Shown here one piece after another: positions 60,533 to 64,000 of a DNA stretch of 64,000 nt. This DNA comes from Rotaria socialis. Lineage: Eukaryota; Rotifera; Eurotatoria; Philodinida; Philodinidae. The position numbers were made by a program, and so were the translations under genes. The DNA lies in contig CAJNYU010002673.1 of the NCBI GenBank assembly GCA_905331475.1, positions 62,001 through 126,000 on the forward strand. The letters run 5' to 3'. Below the pieces are notes generated by a model that saw only the letters and a list, made by a program, of their open reading frames with translations, searched no databases and was not told the origin of the DNA. Each line of letters begins with the position of its first letter. The first letter of the stretch is position 1.

Positions 60533-63213
60533 GTAAAAGGCTGCTGCTATTTGAACGTATCTAAAAAGACAAACTTACGAATAATTTCTATTTTTATTTG
60601 CTTTTTTTCAACCATTGAACTTATCGTTTGCACTATTCTCTTCCATAGGTCTATATATCACTCCATGACATAGCAACTTTTTTCTATTTATCAATTGTGT
60701 TAGACCATGAACTTTTTCATTCTTAATGAAATATTATTCTTTAACAGAATTAAATTTTTAACCGTTTCTTTTTACTGTAATCTGTGCATGGGATAAATAA
60801 TTTATCTTCGTTCTTATAATCATTGTTGTTTTTTTTCTTCTTGATGTATATTATTATCTAGCATAATTTTTTATGATTGCAAGCGAAAGAATTTAGCATC
60901 TTTTTTTATCATCGTTGCACACAAACTCAGGTTCTTACTCAATAATTTTGATCTATACTTTTTGTTTCTTTTTTATTGTTTTTTTTAAACAAAATATTTT
61001 CAATTAATTCTTTAATCATGATCTCTCTTTTCTCTCCTTCACATTGTACGGATATATTTTAGCTTAAAACAGTTGATGCTTTTATTAGATTTTACAACTG
61101 GAAAATGAATTTAACCTGAAAATCAATAGTGTAAGAGCAAAAGATTTATTTCTTGAAAAGATTTTGTGAAATTACAAACAATATAAACTGTATAATAAAC
61201 AGTAGCGATTATAATTGGCTCATCTACTGCAGAATAATTTTTCTCAAAAAAAAGAACTAAATAGAAAATATAATCATGTTAATTATCTTTTAAGTGGAGC
61301 TCGTTCAAATCAATGGCATGTGTACATAGAGTATACATAAAATCAATTGAATACGCTCATTATAATTTCAAAATTTTCACTCAATGTATGAAATTTCACA
61401 ATATCAACAATCAAATATGCAAAAAAAAATATTTGGCGTGTTTATTTTTTCATATGATACGCATCTGTTCGACATCTTCAAAGTACAACCATATCAGATA
61501 TGCATTAATATTAATCAAATATAGATGTAAAAAGCGGATGATTTCTGATGGTACTTTTCTTATCATTGTTGACAAACACCCACTGCTTCCGTAAATAATT
61601 TATTCAAAGAAGCATTATTATCTATTGTATAACAGTATCGACCATTAAAAAAATTACACCGAATAACTTGCAATTCATTATTCTTCAATATAAATTATAT
61701 ACTGCAGCCAAAAGTACATTTATAAGTATTAAATGTTTTCTTTTCATCTGAAGTTTTATGAGAAGTACCGTTAAAACTTTTCTCATATTTCTTTCTCTAT
61801 CTTCTATATACATGTCCTCGCTTGAATAGAATATTTCATCGATGCGTTGACACTATCCAAGGAAAAAATAAAGGAGTTATTGAAGAATAAAAACTCTTGA
61901 TAAATCACGTGAATCTTATTTTCACTTTTAATAAATATTTAAAATGATTTTTTATAATAATTCTTTTTTTGTAATTCAACAAAAACATGTAAAACGTGAC
62001 AATTGATAACATTTTACCCTTGCCTATATTGTCCATCAATTCTGCATAGGCGCTTAGCTTCTTCTGCATGCCCCTAATAATAGTTATAAACACAAGATTT
62101 TAACAATGGGCTTGTTTTGTTGTCTCTTATTCTATAGCATCAATTAGTCTCTCTTCTCTTTTCTAGTCTAAATAAGTCTAGGTCTTCATATGAAAGGCGA
62201 GAAAGAAAAAATAGAAGAGAAAACCTTTTTCCTGCCGTTTCTCTCTCTTTTAAACTCATTTCAACATTCATTCTCCTATTTATTTATTATTCATCCAGAA
62301 GACTCTTGTAAGTTTTATTTTTGATCATATATCAAGATAGCATTACTCATATATTAGTGGGAGAGAGAGAGAGAGAGAGTACCTGAATCCTTGTTATTTC
62401 GTGATTAATTATGATGATAATTTTTTGAACAGTGAAACAGTGAATAATTATTCTGTTTCCGATGCATCTCATTCTTTCCTCGTTTTAACTGGCACACAGA
62501 GTGATAGGATGAATAAAAGGGAAAGCTTCCGTTTTTATCACATTTCTTTTCATAACAAGCTACTTTTTAATAATAGGAGTTTCACCCGCAAAAAAAAGAC
62601 ACACGTCTTGATAGAATTCGACGCAAAAACATTAGTTAATTATTTTTACTAACAATCGACTATATTGAAGATATGTTTCTTCTTTGAAATTGAGAAACAT
62701 CACATTTTCTTTTCATCGTCAAATAATGGACGCTACTTTATTTAAGTACGAGCAGTCGTTTTTATTGAAGAATAAAGTGTCGGTAGATATGAAATTCAAC
62801 ATGAGAAGTATTTTTGCATCTTTATTTCATGATTATGAATTATAAAGTAAGGTAGCATAAATAGATATTAATTATTCATAATACTGACGTCATTTCTATT
62901 GAATAGCCAGATTTAATATCATCTGTGATATTTTATGTTATCATGATAAAGAAAAAAAAAGCGGAGAGCTTCTAAGACATTTCTTATGGGTAAGCTGAAG
63001 CAGATTCCATTCATTTCTCCGTGCAAGCTTCTTTTATTGATGTTCATGATAATTATCTTTCTTTCCTTAAAATCATTATTTTATTTCAATGCATTGTATT
63101 ACTCCGACTAACACATACGGTATATAGTCACAACTTACTATAGATTTTATTAGAACAAGATAAAGTCTCTTTCGCTTTTTCTCTGTTTTTAGAATAAACT
63201 AAATCATTCAGCA
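60533..63213. other. Intergenic, no gene seen
   Basis: About 2.7 kb of AT-rich DNA. A (GA)n tract lies at about 62362-62380. Open frames at 61313-61594 and 62401-62652 have no motif and no splice context. The end (TTTCTCTGTTTTTAG to 63192) is an acceptor-like signal before the last gene. Confidence 0.45.
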
Positions 63214-63838
63214 ATGATTTACCGATCCTTCTTTATATTTATTGTGCTTATTGGTTTAAGCATCGTTATAGCCAGAAATGATGTTAAATTTCGTAATGTG
63301 TATCAAAAACGATTTGCAAGAAACAATGATCACGCACGTAGTCTACGTAATCTTGTGGGAAAACTAGTTGATACCGAGACAAATACTATATATTCTGTAG
63401 ATGGACACAGGCAACAAGGCATGCCATGGAATTCTGGTACGACAACAGCAGCTTCTGTGACACCGAGTTCACCCCCTTCATCTGAACAAATCGCGTGTCT
63501 TTCAGCATGTCAACAGTGTGTTGAAGAACACCAGATCGGAAGCGTAAATTTATGATCATAATTAGTTTCTAGTTGTCAAAATCATCTATCTTTTAGAGAA
63601 TGAAGAAAGCAGACGATAATTGTGGTCCCATGTGTGATTGTGCCGACAGTTGCTTTCTTATGCCAACCGTTGAGGTAAAAAACAATTGATTTTTCCTTCA
63701 TATTTAACTTATTTATCTATTACTATGAATTAGGTTGGTAAAGTTTATGGACACAATACAAATAGTGAATACGGAAAAGAATGCTGGTGGAGAGTTTACA
63801 GTGAAATGTTGAACAACGATATATTATCTATGTCATGA
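63214..63838 (+). CDS. Small secreted cysteine-rich protein
   Basis: Three phase-0 exons (63214-63543, 63597-63674, 63734-63838) give 170 residues. Residues 1-20 (MIYRSFFIFIVLIGLSIVIA) form a clear signal peptide with likely cleavage after the IA at residues 19-20. The next 70 residues are basic and polar with a Thr/Ser/Pro-rich stretch (TTTAASVTPSSPPSS) that could be O-glycosylated. The C-terminal half holds the cysteines: CLSACQQC, then CGPMCDCADSC and ECWWRVY, eight to nine Cys in all. The spacing matches no domain I can name. The protein is probably extracellular and disulfide-bonded. ATG 63214 lies 21 nt after the acceptor-like CTGTTTTTAG, and AATAAA at 63977 follows the stop. Function unknown. 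Confidence 0.8.
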
Positions 63839-64000
63839 GCGATCAGTGTTCTCAAGCATGCCCCTTTTTTTGTCTGTCTATCACTCGTATTTGCTTCCCG
63901 ACATTTTTCACTATAATTTAAATATACACCCACACCCTCGCGTATGAAGGCGATTTTCATGTACTCCATATATTTCAATAAAAATGCGAATTATCATAAA

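Noticed and set aside
1-64000. CRISPR arrays, bacterial operons, riboswitches, prophage
   Set aside because: Spliceosomal introns, AATAAA signals and animal gene families run through the whole window; no spaced direct-repeat array of CRISPR type was seen.

Overview
The window looks like nuclear DNA of a small, AT-rich, intron-rich animal. Introns are mostly 50-70 bp with GT..TTTTAG borders, and genes keep metazoan-type families (MICOS MIC60, complex I NDUFB2, PRC1/MAP65, a bHLH-PAS factor of the trachealess/NPAS1/NPAS3 kind, a CAT-type SLC7 transporter). Most coding starts lie 1-36 nt downstream of a good 3' splice-acceptor sequence, as expected for 5'UTR introns or spliced-leader trans-splicing. 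Small introns, AT-richness and possible trans-splicing point to a bdelloid-rotifer-like animal. That is an inference, not a proven identification.

Layout. 1-5.8 kb is gene-poor and holds one exon-like relic and a 1,435-bp non-autonomous DNA transposon with a perfect 8-bp target duplication. 5.8-10.8 kb is a minus-strand block of three mitochondrial inner-membrane genes: MIC60, NDUFB2 and ATP synthase subunit d. 10.8-18.0 kb is a repeat-rich desert with a 593-bp foldback element and two small elements whose ends are CYCAGG. 18.0-20.0 kb is a plus-strand Mn-type cation diffusion facilitator (9 exons). 21.5-24.6 kb is mitochondrial IF-2 (minus), 25.7-28.3 kb an unidentified coiled-coil protein (minus), 31.3-33.8 kb a PRC1/Ase1/MAP65 homologue (minus), and 36.5-39.6 kb a bHLH-PAS factor (minus) followed upstream by about 4 kb rich in microsatellites. 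44.1-48.9 kb is a 15-exon cationic amino-acid transporter (plus); one intron carries a 500-bp inverted-repeat element and another a poly-G run and a 10-N assembly gap.

50.9-60.5 kb holds three neighbouring genes for low-complexity Gly/Tyr/Pro/Met/Gln-rich proteins without signal peptides. They share a short basic-Ile-Pro core, and two share a Cys-Cys C-terminal end. The third contains a run of symmetrical phase-1 mini-exons that looks like exon duplication. This is the least explained part of the window and the best candidate for something undescribed. The window ends with a small secreted Cys-rich protein gene.

Four genes act in mitochondria (cristae organisation, complex I, ATP synthase, translation initiation), and three of them are adjacent and co-oriented. 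I see no other pathway linking the neighbours. Exon joins are hand-assembled. Where I give full exon lists, the totals are multiples of three and reading is continuous.
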